From: DASSUW01 sp963789005 | GTDB lineage: Bacteria > Actinomycetota > Thermoleophilia > Solirubrobacterales > Solirubrobacteraceae | NCBI GenBank assembly: GCA_963789005.1 | Contig: CAWBIZ010000015.1 | Location: 496,001 to 560,000, forward strand | DNA length: 64,000 nt | Direction of reading: 5' to 3' | Shown: piece after piece, positions 27,527 through 37,251 of the stretch | Layout of the letters: every line of letters begins with the position of its first letter | How positions within the stretch are numbered: the first letter of the stretch is position 1 | Notes under the pieces: generated by a model | What the model saw: the letters and a program-made list of their open reading frames with translations, nothing else | What the model was told of the DNA's origin: nothing | Databases searched by the model: none | Made by a program: the position numbers and the translations under genes

Positions 27527-28698
27527 CGCGCCGCGCCACGCTGCGCGGCGCCGACCGCACGCCGCTCGACACGACCGCCGACGTGCTGGTCTGCGGCGCG
27601 AGCTTCGCCGGGCTGGCCGTGGCGCGCGAGCTGGCCGGGAGCGGCGCGGACGTGCTGGTCGTCGACCGCTACGAGATCGGCGAGCGGGCGACCTCCGCCT
27701 GCGCGGCGCCGACGCCGTGGCTGCACGCGATGGGCGTGGAGCGCTCGATCCGGCAGGAGCTGAAGTGCATGGGCTTCCACACGCCGCACGGCTCGGCGCG
27801 GTTCCGGCTGCCCTGGAGCTGGTCGAGCTTCGACTACCGCGAGCTGTGCGAGGCGCTGTGGGCGCAGGGGGACGCCCGCTTCGAGATCGCCAAGGTGGAG
27901 GGTCGGGCCGGCGACGTGGTCCACACCGACCGCGGCGACCTGACCGCGCCGCTGATCGTCGACGCGCTCGGGTGGCGCCGCGTGCTCGGCCCGGGCGCCA
28001 ACGTGCAGCCGCCCGAGGCACGCATCTCCCGCGGACTGGAAGTCCACCCGCATGACGCCCGCGGCACCGATCTCGACGTCTGGATCGACCGCTCGGTCGT
28101 CCGCTCCGGCTACGCGTGGTCGGTGCCCGCCGCCGGCGAGCGGCGGATCGGCGTCGGCTCCTACGAGCCGCGCGACCACGTCAAGGAGCCGACGCGCGAG
28201 ATGACCCGCCGGCTCGAGAGCGACGCCGTCCGCTACCAGGGCAACTGGTTCCCGCACCAGCTGCGCCCGGCGGTCGAGGACGGCGTGGCGTTCGTGGGCG
28301 ACTCGGCCGGCCACTGCTTCCCGCTCTCGGGCGAGGGCATCCGCACGGCGTTCTACTTCGGGATCGCGTGCGGGCGCGAGCTGCGGGCAGTGCTGGAGGG
28401 CGCCAAGCGCCGCGAGCACGCGCTGGCCGACTACGGCGCCTTCTCGGCCGCCCACGCGCCCGCGTTCCGCCTCGCGCTCGGCCTCCAGCGGCTCGTCCCG
28501 GCGCTCCCGCCACGCGCGCTCACCGCGGCGCTCAAGGTCATCGGCCGCGAGCGCCTCACACGCCGCGCGTTCACCTGGTACCTCGATCAGGCGCACCCGC
28601 GCTTCGCCCTACAATCGCCCACCCGATGGACGTTGCCTTCGACGAGCGCGGATTGGCGCCGTGCGTCATCCAGGACTGGCGCTCGGGCGAGGTCCTGA
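27523..28698 (+). CDS. FAD-dependent oxidoreductase, geranylgeranyl-reductase-like (paralogue 1)
   Basis: The 391-residue flavoprotein has an N-terminal FAD site in the variant form CGASFAGLAVAREL, then RYEIGER and TSACAAPT, and a second FAD motif VAFVGDSAGHCFPLSGEGI near residue 265. The pattern fits the geranylgeranyl/prenyl reductase-type group of class A flavoproteins. Coupled to the synthase, it may modify that product. A close paralogue is at 55960-57099. The last 24 codons overlap hisIE, contain its promoter, have poor GC3, and look like run-on. Confidence 0.85.
   Translation: MTRRATLRGADRTPLDTTADVLVCGASFAGLAVARELAGSGADVLVVDRYEIGERATSACAAPTPWLHAMGVERSIRQELKCMGFHTPHGSARFRLPWSWSSFDYRELCEALWAQGDARFEIAKVEGRAGDVVHTDRGDLTAPLIVDALGWRRVLGPGANVQPPEARISRGLEVHPHDARGTDLDVWIDRSVVRSGYAWSVPAAGERRIGVGSYEPRDHVKEPTREMTRRLESDAVRYQGNWFPHQLRPAVEDGVAFVGDSAGHCFPLSGEGIRTAFYFGIACGRELRAVLEGAKRREHALADYGAFSAAHAPAFRLALGLQRLVPALPPRALTAALKVIGRERLTRRAFTWYLDQAHPRFALQSPTRWTLPSTSADWRRASSRTGARARS
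28610..28615 (+). promoter_or_regulatory. -10 box of hisIE, inside the preceding gene
   Basis: TACAAT lies 10 nt before the hisIE ATG and within the 3' end of the FAD oxidoreductase coding frame. It would start the hisIE-trp transcription unit. Confidence 0.5.
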
Positions 28699-29222
28699 CG
28701 CTGGCGTACGTGAACGCGGAGGCGCTCGAGCGCACCCGCGAGACCGGCGAGCTGCACCTGTGGAGCCGGTCGCGCAACGAGCTGTGGCGCAAGGGCGCGA
28801 CGTCGGGGAACACGCAGACCGTCAAGGCGCTGCGCTTCGACTGCGACCTCGACGCCGTGCTCGCGCTCGTCGAGCCCCACGGTCCCGCGTGCCACACCGG
28901 CGCGCGGACGTGCTTCCACAACGGGAAGCTCGAGCCGCCTGCGCCGCACGAGGTGCTGCCCGGGCTCGAGCGCACGATCGCCGCCCGCGCGCTCGAGCAG
29001 CCCGAGGGCTCGTACACCGCCGAGCTGCTCGCCGATCCGCCGCGCGTCGGGGAGAAGGTCCGCGAGGAGGCCGAGGAGGTCGCGCGCGCGGCGCGCGAGG
29101 AGAGCGACGAGCGGGTGGCCGAGGAGGCCGCCGACGTGCTCTACCACCTCGCCGTGCTGCTGCGCTCCCGCGGCCTCAGCCTCGCCGACGCCGCGGAGGT
29201 GCTGGGTGCCCGGCGTCGCTGA
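28626..29222 (+). CDS. hisI: HisIE: phosphoribosyl-AMP cyclohydrolase / phosphoribosyl-ATP pyrophosphatase
   Basis: This bifunctional enzyme of histidine biosynthesis covers steps 2 and 3. The N-terminal cyclohydrolase domain (1-110) has LAYVNAEALERT, LWSRSRNELWRKGATSGNTQ and the zinc ligands in FDCDLD and ACHTGARTCF. The C-terminal MazG-like pyrophosphatase domain (about 115-198) has EKVREEAEEV and EEAADVLYHLAVLL. In many actinobacteria the two activities are separate genes. The next gene, trpE, starts 17 bp inside it, linking His and Trp synthesis. Confidence 0.95.
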   Translation: MDVAFDERGLAPCVIQDWRSGEVLTLAYVNAEALERTRETGELHLWSRSRNELWRKGATSGNTQTVKALRFDCDLDAVLALVEPHGPACHTGARTCFHNGKLEPPAPHEVLPGLERTIAARALEQPEGSYTAELLADPPRVGEKVREEAEEVARAAREESDERVAEEAADVLYHLAVLLRSRGLSLADAAEVLGARRR

Positions 29223-30621
29223 GACCGCCTCCCACAACCTCGTCCCCGTCTGCGAGAGCTTCATCGAGGACACCGAGACGCCGGTCTCCGCGTTCCTCAA
29301 GCTGCGCGGCGCAGGAGCGGCGTTCCTGCTGGAGTCGGCCGAGCAGGGCCAGCGAGTCGGCCGGTGGTCGTTCATCGGCTACAAGCCGCGCAAGGTCGTG
29401 CGCTGGTCGCTGGCCGACGGCGGCGACCCCTACGCGCTGGCCGCGGCCGAGATCGCCCGCTTCCGGCAGGCGCCGGCCGGCGACCCGATCCCGTTCACCG
29501 GCGGCGCGGTCGGCTTCTTCGGCTACGACTGCGTGCGCGCCGTCGAGCGCCTTCCCGGCCCGGGGCCCGACCCGATCGGCCTGCCCGACATGGCGCTGAT
29601 GCTCTCCGACGTGATCGTCGCCTTCGACCACCTCCGGCATACCGTGACGATCCTCGCCAACGCGTACGTCGACGAGGACCCCGAGGCGCACGCGCGGGCA
29701 CGGAGCGCGATCTCCGAGGTCCGCGAGCTGCTCGCCGGCCCGCTGCCGCGCCCGGCTGCCGCCGGCCCACGGCCCGAGCCGCAGTTCGAGCCCAACATGC
29801 CGCGCGAGGCGTTCGAGGCGATGGTCGCCCGCATCGTCGAGTACGTGCACGCCGGCGACGCCTTCCAGGTCGTGCCCTCCCAGCGCTGGTCGGCTCCGAC
29901 GCCGGTCGAGCCGTTCTCGATCTACCGCGGCCTGCGAGCCGTCAACCCGTCGCCGTACATGTACTTCCTCGACTTCGAGGACTTCCAGATCGTCGGCGCC
30001 TCGCCCGAGCCGCTGCTCACCGTGTCGGGCCGCAGCATCTCGACGCGCCCGATCGCCGGCACGCGGCCCCGCGGCGCCACCGTCGACGAGGACAAGGCGA
30101 TCGCCGAGTCGCTGCTCGCCGACGAGAAGGAGCGCGCCGAGCACGTGATGCTCGTCGACCTCGGGCGCAACGACCTCGGGCGCGTGTCCGAGTACGGCTC
30201 CGTGCACGTCGAGTCGTTCATGGGCGTGGAGACCTACTCGCACGTGATGCACATCGTCTCGTCGGTGGCGGGCACGCTGCGGGAGGACGTCGGGGCGGTC
30301 GACGCGCTGCGCTCGCTGCTCCCCGCGGGCACGCTCTCGGGCGCCCCCAAGGTGCGGGCGATGGAGATCATCGAGGAGCTCGAGCCCGTCAAGCGCGGCG
30401 CGTACGGCGGCGCCGTCGGCTGGCTGTCCTACGACGGCGACCTCGACACCTGCATCTGCATCCGCACCGTCGTGGTCAAGGACGGGGTCGCGCACGTGCA
30501 GGCGGGCGGCGGCACGGTCGCCGACGCCAAGCCCGACTACGAGTACGAGGAGTCGCGCGCGAAGGCCCGCGGCGTCGTGCGGGCGATCGAGCTGGCCGCC
30601 CGCCAGGAGGCCTGGCCGTGA
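29206..30621 (+). CDS. trpE: anthranilate synthase component I
   Basis: This enzyme makes anthranilate from chorismate with ammonia supplied by TrpG. The 471 residues start at a GTG. The feedback motif LLES (AAFLLESAEQ) near residue 45 suggests tryptophan inhibition. The chorismate-binding core has SPEPLL, PIAGTRPRG, LVDLGRNDLGRVS, AGTLSGAPKVRAMEII and GAYGGAVGW. It overlaps hisIE by 17 bp and trpG by GTGA. No leader peptide or attenuator hairpin is present because the start lies inside hisIE. Confidence 0.97.
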   Translation: MPGVAETASHNLVPVCESFIEDTETPVSAFLKLRGAGAAFLLESAEQGQRVGRWSFIGYKPRKVVRWSLADGGDPYALAAAEIARFRQAPAGDPIPFTGGAVGFFGYDCVRAVERLPGPGPDPIGLPDMALMLSDVIVAFDHLRHTVTILANAYVDEDPEAHARARSAISEVRELLAGPLPRPAAAGPRPEPQFEPNMPREAFEAMVARIVEYVHAGDAFQVVPSQRWSAPTPVEPFSIYRGLRAVNPSPYMYFLDFEDFQIVGASPEPLLTVSGRSISTRPIAGTRPRGATVDEDKAIAESLLADEKERAEHVMLVDLGRNDLGRVSEYGSVHVESFMGVETYSHVMHIVSSVAGTLREDVGAVDALRSLLPAGTLSGAPKVRAMEIIEELEPVKRGAYGGAVGWLSYDGDLDTCICIRTVVVKDGVAHVQAGGGTVADAKPDYEYEESRAKARGVVRAIELAARQEAWP

Positions 30622-31184
30622 GGGTCCTGATGGTCGACAACTACGACTCCTTCACCTACAACCTCGTGCAGTACCTGGGCGAGCTGGGGGCGGAGCCGGT
30701 CGCCGTGCGCAACGACGCCGCGGAGGTCGACGAGCTGCTCGAGCAGGGCTTCGACCGCGTGGTCGTCTCGCCCGGGCCGTGCACGCCGAACGAGGCCGGG
30801 ATGTCGGTCGAGGTCATGCGGCGCTTCCCGGAGGCGGGGGTGCCCGCGCTGGGCGTCTGCCTCGGCCACCAGTCGCTCGTGCAGGCGTTCGGCGGCCGCG
30901 TCGTCCGGCACGTCCCCGTCCACGGCAAGGCCACGGTGATCGAGCACGACGGGACCGGGCTGTTCGCCGGGCTCCCGCAGCCGCTCACGGTCGGCCGCTA
31001 CCACTCGCTGATCGCCGACCCTGAGCTGCCGGACGTGCTGACGGTGACCGCCCGCGGCGACGGCGTGGTGATGGCCGTCCGCCACCGCGACCTGCCCGCC
31101 GCCGGCGTGCAGTTCCACCCCGAGTCCGTGCTCACCCCCGACGGCAAGCGCCTGCTGGAGAACTTCCTTGGCGATCCTCACTGA
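30618..31184 (+). CDS. trpG: anthranilate synthase component II (glutamine amidotransferase)
   Basis: The 188-residue class I glutamine amidotransferase has the opening DNYDSFTYNLVQYLGELG, the oxyanion motif SPGPCTP, the nucleophile Cys in LGVCLGHQS, and the His-Glu pair in QFHPESVLTP. It supplies ammonia to TrpE; it may also serve aminodeoxychorismate synthase. The GTG start overlaps the trpE stop. trpD starts 17 bp inside its end. Confidence 0.96.
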   Translation: MRVLMVDNYDSFTYNLVQYLGELGAEPVAVRNDAAEVDELLEQGFDRVVVSPGPCTPNEAGMSVEVMRRFPEAGVPALGVCLGHQSLVQAFGGRVVRHVPVHGKATVIEHDGTGLFAGLPQPLTVGRYHSLIADPELPDVLTVTARGDGVVMAVRHRDLPAAGVQFHPESVLTPDGKRLLENFLGDPH

Positions 31185-32190
31185 GGCGATCGACGCGCTG
31201 GCCTCGCGGCGCGACCTCTCCTCCGAGCAGACCGCGGCCGTGCTGGCCGAGATCATGGAGGGCAACGCGTCCGAGGTGCAGACGGCGGCCGTGCTGATCG
31301 CGCTGCGCACGAAGGGGGAGACGGTCGACGAGCTGGTCGGCCTCGCCACCACCATGCGCCGGCTCGCCAAGCCCGTCAGGACCGGCCGCGACGACCTGAT
31401 CGACACGGCGGGGACCGGGGGCGGCCGGCCGACCTTCAACGTCTCCACCACCGCGGCGCTGATCGCGGCGGGCGCGGGCTGCGCGGTCGCCAAGCACGGC
31501 AACCGCTCGGCGACCGGCCTGTCCGGCTCGGCCGACCTGCTGGAGGCCCTCGGCGTGCGGATCGACCTCGACCCCGAGGCGGTCGCCCGCTGCATCGAGG
31601 AGGCCGGCTTCGGCTTCATGTTCGCGCCCGCGCACCACGGCGCCACGCGCTTCGTGGTGCCGGTGCGCAAGGAGCTGGCCGTGCGCACGATCTTCAACTT
31701 CCTCGGCCCGCTGACCAACCCCGCCGGCGCCGCGCGCCAGGTGATCGGGGTGTCCGACGCCGCGTTCCTGGACACGATCGCGGGGGCGCTGGCAAAGCTT
31801 GGCGCGCAGAAAGCGCTGGTAGTGTCCAGCGACGACGGTCTGGACGAGATGAGCACCTCGGGCACAACGCGCGTCGTGGAGGTCGACGGGCCGCAGGTTC
31901 ACACCTACGAGGTCTCACCCGAGTCCGTCGGGCTGCCGCGCGCGCGCCCCGAGGAGCTGGCCGGCGGGACTCCCGAGGCCAACGCCGACACCACGCGCCG
32001 CATCTTCGCCGGCGAGGCCGGGCCGCAGCGCGACCTGGCGGTCCTCAACGCCGGCGCGGCGATCTACGTCGCCGGCCGGGTGGACACGCTCGAGGCCGGC
32101 GTGCGCGAGGCGGAGGCGGCCGTGGACGACGGGCGCGCCGCCGCGACGCTCGAGCGGCTGGTGTCGATGACCCACGAACTCGCGCCATGA
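31168..32190 (+). CDS. trpD: anthranilate phosphoribosyltransferase
   Basis: This enzyme transfers the phosphoribosyl group from PRPP to anthranilate. The 340 residues contain the PRPP loop DTAGTGGGRPTFNVSTTAA, KHGNRSATGLSGSADLLEALG and the metal site DDGLDEMS. It begins with a TTG (31168) overlapping trpG. The loop reads GTGGGR instead of the common GTGGDG, a mild variation. Confidence 0.95.
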   Translation: MAILTEAIDALASRRDLSSEQTAAVLAEIMEGNASEVQTAAVLIALRTKGETVDELVGLATTMRRLAKPVRTGRDDLIDTAGTGGGRPTFNVSTTAALIAAGAGCAVAKHGNRSATGLSGSADLLEALGVRIDLDPEAVARCIEEAGFGFMFAPAHHGATRFVVPVRKELAVRTIFNFLGPLTNPAGAARQVIGVSDAAFLDTIAGALAKLGAQKALVVSSDDGLDEMSTSGTTRVVEVDGPQVHTYEVSPESVGLPRARPEELAGGTPEANADTTRRIFAGEAGPQRDLAVLNAGAAIYVAGRVDTLEAGVREAEAAVDDGRAAATLERLVSMTHELAP

Positions 32191-32230
32191 TCGGTTCCGG
32201 TTCGACACCGCTCGTCGGTCAATTGCGGCC

Positions 32231-33043
32231 ATGCGGAGCGGGGGCGCCGGTATGAGCGTGCTCGAGCGGATCGTGGAGGACACGCGCGACGAGGTCGGGC
32301 GGCGCCGCGAGGCGGTCCCGCTGGCCCGGCTCGAGGCCGCCGTGGAGGAGCGTCCCGAAGGCCGGCCCTTCTCGGAGGCGCTGCTGCGCCCGGGCATCTC
32401 GCTGATCGCCGAGTACAAGCGGCGCTCACCTTCGGCGGGGAAGATCCGCGAGGGCACGACGGTGGAGGAGATCGTGTCCGCGTACGAGCGCGGCGGGGCA
32501 ACCGCGCTGTCGATCCTGACCGAGCCGTTCCACTTCGGCGGCTCGCTCGACGACCTGCGCGCCGCCCGCTCGGTGACCGGCCTGCCGGTCCTGCGCAAGG
32601 ACTTCATCGTCGACCCGTACCAGCTCTACGAGTCGGCGGCTGCGGGGGCGGACGCGATCCTGCTGATCGTCGCCGCCCTGCACCCGGACGACCTGTACGA
32701 CCTCCTGCGCGAGGCACGCACGCTCGACCTCGACGCGCTCGTCGAGGTCCACGACGAGCGCGAGCTCAACGTGGCGCTCGACGTGGAGGCGGACGTGCTG
32801 GGGATCAACAACCGCGACCTCGGCGACTTCTCGGTCGACATCGAGCGCACCTACGAGCTGCTGTCGGACGTCCCGGCCGGCAAGACCGTCGTCTCGGAGT
32901 CGGGCTTCTCGACGCGCGAGCAGCTCGACGACCTCGAGCGCGTCGGGGTCGACGCGGTGCTGATCGGCGAGACGCTGATGCGCGCCGACGACGTCGAGGA
33001 CGCCGCCCGGTACCTGACCGGCGGCACCGACTACGACGTTTAG
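32231..33043 (+). CDS. trpC: indole-3-glycerol phosphate synthase
   Basis: This TIM-barrel enzyme closes the indole ring. The 270 residues contain IAEYKRRSPSAG (catalytic Lys), LTEPFHFGGS, VLRKDFIVDPYQ, GINNRDL and VSESGF. A 40-bp gap separates it from trpD. A GTCAAT box (32218-32223) 7 nt before the ATG at 32231 fits a leaderless start. An ATG at 32252 (MSVLERIVED) matches typical family starts and is equally plausible. Confidence 0.94.
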   Translation: MRSGGAGMSVLERIVEDTRDEVGRRREAVPLARLEAAVEERPEGRPFSEALLRPGISLIAEYKRRSPSAGKIREGTTVEEIVSAYERGGATALSILTEPFHFGGSLDDLRAARSVTGLPVLRKDFIVDPYQLYESAAAGADAILLIVAALHPDDLYDLLREARTLDLDALVEVHDERELNVALDVEADVLGINNRDLGDFSVDIERTYELLSDVPAGKTVVSESGFSTREQLDDLERVGVDAVLIGETLMRADDVEDAARYLTGGTDYDV

Positions 33044-33060
33044 CCTCTCCTAACGCTTCG

Positions 33061-33079
33061 GAGCGACCCTGAGTCGCTC
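33061..33079 (+). promoter_or_regulatory. hairpin abutting the protease start codon
   Basis: GAGCGAC (33061-33067) pairs with GTCGCTC (33073-33079) around CCTGA, ending directly at the ATG of the HtrA-like gene. It covers the only GGAG-like sequence. It could limit translation initiation or act as a trpC terminator. Confidence 0.4.
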
Positions 33080-34135
33080 ATGAAGCGCGCGCAGCTCGCA
33101 GTGCCTGTGGTTGCGGCCCTGCTGGGCGGCGCGGTCACCGCTGGGGTGATCTCGGCGGGCGGCGGCGGAACGGGTGCGATCGCCCGCCAGCAGGGCCTGA
33201 TCGATCTCGGCGAGGGCGAGGCGATGACCTCGACCGAGATCTACGACCTCGCCGCAGGCGGCGTCGTGCACGTGAGCGCGCACACGGTGCAACCCGGCGC
33301 CGGCGCCTTCTCGTCCGGGACCGGCGGCGAGCTGGCGCTCTCCACCGGGTCCGGGTTCGTGCTCGACGAGGACGGGCGGGTGCTGACCAACGCCCACGTC
33401 GTCAGCGGCGTGACTGACGTGCACGTCACGTTCGAGGACGGCCTGCGGTCGTCGGCCCAGGTGATCGGCAAGGACGAGGGCACGGACCTCGCCGTGCTGC
33501 AGGTGCCGACCGACGGGCTCGACCTGCGGCCGCTCGAGCTCGGCGACTCCTCGGCGATCAGGCCGGGCGACCAGGTGGTGGCCATGAGCAACCCGTCCGG
33601 GTACCGTGCCGCCGCCGGCACAGGCCGCGTCTCGGCCACCGGCGGCCGCATCGAGGCCCCGGGCGGCTACCTGATCGACGACGTGCTGCAGACCGACGCC
33701 GCGATCGAGCCGGCCAGCTCCGGCGGCCCGCTGCTCGGCCCCGACGGTCGCGTGGTCGGCATCGTCTCCCGGCTGGGCTCCGGGCCGCCGTTCGCGATCC
33801 CCGCCAACAAGGCTCGGGAAGTGCTCGCCGACCTCGAGGAGGGCCACAAGGTGATCCGCCCGTACCTCGGCCTGCGCGGACGCACCGTGGAGGCCGGCGT
33901 CGCGCTCTATCGCATCGACGCCGGCAGCCCCGCCGACGCCGCCGGCCTGCACGAGGGAGACGTGGTCGAGACCGTCGACGGCCGCCGCGTGACCGCTTCG
34001 GTCGACCTGCTCGCCGAGGTCGAGAAGCGCGAGCCGGGCGACACGATGGAGCTCAGCGTGCTGCGGGACGGCGCGCAGGGAGACGTCACGGTCCGGCTCG
34101 CCGAGCGGCCGGCCACGCTGCCCGCGGGGCGGTGA
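33080..34135 (+). CDS. HtrA/DegP-like serine protease with PDZ domain
   Basis: The 351-residue protein has a signal anchor (about 7-28), a trypsin-like domain (about 50-245) and a C-terminal PDZ domain (about 265-345, YLGLRGRT and AGSPADAAGLHEGDVV). It faces the outside of the membrane. The catalytic His is in LTNAHVV, the Asp in GTDLAVL and the Ser in EPASSGGPLL. HtrA proteins normally read GNSGGP at the Ser; here it is ASSGGP, so the conserved Gly of the oxyanion hole is changed. Activity may be altered. It interrupts the trp genes together with the next gene. Confidence 0.88.
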   Translation: MKRAQLAVPVVAALLGGAVTAGVISAGGGGTGAIARQQGLIDLGEGEAMTSTEIYDLAAGGVVHVSAHTVQPGAGAFSSGTGGELALSTGSGFVLDEDGRVLTNAHVVSGVTDVHVTFEDGLRSSAQVIGKDEGTDLAVLQVPTDGLDLRPLELGDSSAIRPGDQVVAMSNPSGYRAAAGTGRVSATGGRIEAPGGYLIDDVLQTDAAIEPASSGGPLLGPDGRVVGIVSRLGSGPPFAIPANKAREVLADLEEGHKVIRPYLGLRGRTVEAGVALYRIDAGSPADAAGLHEGDVVETVDGRRVTASVDLLAEVEKREPGDTMELSVLRDGAQGDVTVRLAERPATLPAGR

Positions 34136-34173
34136 AGCTCGTCCGCGCGGCAACCGCGCGATGATGCGGGGGC

Positions 34174-35271
34174 ATGCGCACCGTGCTGTGCATCGCAGCG
34201 GCCGTGCTCGCCGCGACGGGCTGTGCCGATAGCGACCCGCGGCCGCGCTCGCGCACCCCGGAGCCGACCCCCAAAGCCACGGCCACGGCCACGGTGGCGA
34301 GCGCGCCTGCGCGCGAGCCGGACAAGCGCCTGACGATCTCGGTCTCCGGCGATCTGCTCCCACACCTGCCGGTCGTCGCCCGCGCCCGCACCTCGGGCGG
34401 CTACGACTTCGCGCCGTTGCTGCGCGACCTGCGTCCGCTGGTCCGGCGGGCGGACCTGGCCTTCTGCCACGTCGAGACGCCGCTGCAGCCCGGCGCTCCC
34501 CGGGGCTACCCGCGGTTCCGGACGCCGCCGGCGCTCGCGGACGCCGTCCGGCGGACGGGCTGGGACGCCTGCAGCACCGCGTCCAACCACACGCTCGACC
34601 AGGGCGTCGCGGGGGTGCGCAGCACGATCCGGGCGCTGAACCGCGCCGGGGTCGCGCACACGGGGTCGGCGATGACCCGGCGCGGGAGCCGGCGGATCCT
34701 GCTCCTGAGGCGGCTCGGCGTCAGCGTGGCGTTCCTCTCGTACACACATCACACCAACGGGCTACGCGTGCCGCACCCGTGGTCGGTCAACCTCGCGTCC
34801 CCGCGCCGCATCCTCGACGACGCCCGGCGCGCCCGCCGCAAGGGCGCCGCCGCGGTGATCGTCAACCTGCACTGGGGCACGGAGTACCGCCACAGCCCGG
34901 ACGCCTACCAGCTGCGCCTGGCCCGCCGCCTCACGCGCGGCCGGGCGATCACCGCGGTCGTCGGCCAGCACGCGCACGTGGTGCAGCCGATCCGCCGCAT
35001 GCACCGCAACTGGGTCGTGTTCGGCACTGGCAACCTGCTCTCGAACCAGTCGGCCGCCTGCTGCGCCGCCGCCACCCAGGACGGCATGGTCGTCACGCTG
35101 CGGCTGCGGGTGCGCGGCGGCCGGGCGCGCGTCGAGGAGGTCCGCTACGCGCCCACCTACGTCCGCCATCCGGACATGCGCGTGCTGCGGGTGCGCCGCG
35201 GGACGCCGTCGTGGACGCGCACCACCGGCGTCGTGGGCCGTCGCAAGGGCCTGCGCCCGAGCCGGCGCTGA
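34174..35271 (+). CDS. CapA-family (PGA_cap) lipoprotein
   Basis: The 365 residues begin with a lipoprotein signal ending AATGC (Cys about residue 17), then a Thr/Pro/Ala linker. The PGA_cap metallophosphoesterase-like domain follows: SVSGDLLPH, FCHVETPL, ASNHTLDQG, NLHWGTEY and VGQHAHVVQP. Family members take part in poly-gamma-glutamate or capsule synthesis, but no cap genes are near, so the role is open. It is likely tethered outside the cell. Confidence 0.86.
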   Translation: MRTVLCIAAAVLAATGCADSDPRPRSRTPEPTPKATATATVASAPAREPDKRLTISVSGDLLPHLPVVARARTSGGYDFAPLLRDLRPLVRRADLAFCHVETPLQPGAPRGYPRFRTPPALADAVRRTGWDACSTASNHTLDQGVAGVRSTIRALNRAGVAHTGSAMTRRGSRRILLLRRLGVSVAFLSYTHHTNGLRVPHPWSVNLASPRRILDDARRARRKGAAAVIVNLHWGTEYRHSPDAYQLRLARRLTRGRAITAVVGQHAHVVQPIRRMHRNWVVFGTGNLLSNQSAACCAAATQDGMVVTLRLRVRGGRARVEEVRYAPTYVRHPDMRVLRVRRGTPSWTRTTGVVGRRKGLRPSRR

Positions 35272-35272
35272 G

Positions 35273-35278
35273 TACGCT
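35273..35278 (+). promoter_or_regulatory. -10 box of trpF, leaderless
   Basis: TACGCT lies 8 nt before the trpF ATG in the 15-bp gap after the CapA-like gene. It suggests trpFBA is transcribed separately from hisIE-trpEGDC. Confidence 0.45.
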
Positions 35279-35286
35279 GCAACGCA

Positions 35287-35966
35287 ATGGCGCGCGTCAA
35301 GTTCTGCGGGATCACCCGCCCCGAGGACGCCGAGCTGGCGGCGTCGCTGGACGCCTGGGCGATCGGGTTCATCCTCTGGCCGGGCTCCAAGCGGGTCGCC
35401 GACCCCGCGGTCGCCGCGGGCATCGCCCGCGCCGTGCGCCGCCGGCTCGAGGTCGTGGGCGTGTTCGTCAACCCGACGCTCGACGAGGTCGCCCGGATGG
35501 TCGAGGGCATCGGCCTCACCCACGTGCAGCTCAGCGGCGACGAGGGGCCCGCGTTCTGCAGCGCGGTCGCCCAGCGGACCGGCGCGCGCGTGATCAAGGC
35601 CCTCCGCGTCGCCTCGGGCGCGGACATCCGCGACGCCGGGCGCTACCACACCGATCTCCACCTGCTCGACACCGCCGCCGGCACCGCCCGCGGGGGCACC
35701 GGGCACACCTGGGACTGGCGCCTGGCCGCCCAGCGCCGCTCGCCGATCCCGCTCCTGCTCGCGGGCGGGCTGACGCCGGAGAACGTCGCCGACGGGCTCG
35801 CCGCCGTGCAGCCGTGGGGCGTCGACGTCTCCTCGGGCGTCGAGACCGCCCCGGGGATCAAGGACGCCGCGAAGATGGAGGCGTTCGCGGCCGCCGTCCA
35901 CGCGGAATCGGCTAGCGCCGATTCCGTTGCGAGCTCGCTTGCCGAACATCGCGAGGGGGTTTCGCA

Positions 35967-35970
<4 letters not shown>
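35287..35970 (+). CDS. trpF: phosphoribosylanthranilate isomerase
   Basis: This TIM-barrel isomerase of tryptophan synthesis spans 227 residues. It has KFCGITRPEDAELA (catalytic Cys), GVFVNPTLDEV, HVQLSGDE, the Asp in LLLAGGLTPENV-flanking text, and VDVSSGVETAPGIKD. The family-typical end is at about residue 205. The last 20 residues (ESASADSVASSLAEHREG) are encoded by a palindromic repeat unit and look like an insertion. It overlaps trpB by GTGA. Confidence 0.95.
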
Positions 35971-37211
<1,241 letters not shown>

Positions 37212-37251
37212 CGTGGCCGGGTTCGATATTGCCTCGGGCGTAGCCGGGCGC

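Noticed and set aside
29100..29230. trp attenuator or leader peptide before trpE
   Set aside because: trpE starts inside hisIE with no room for a Trp-rich leader peptide, and no alternative hairpins were seen.
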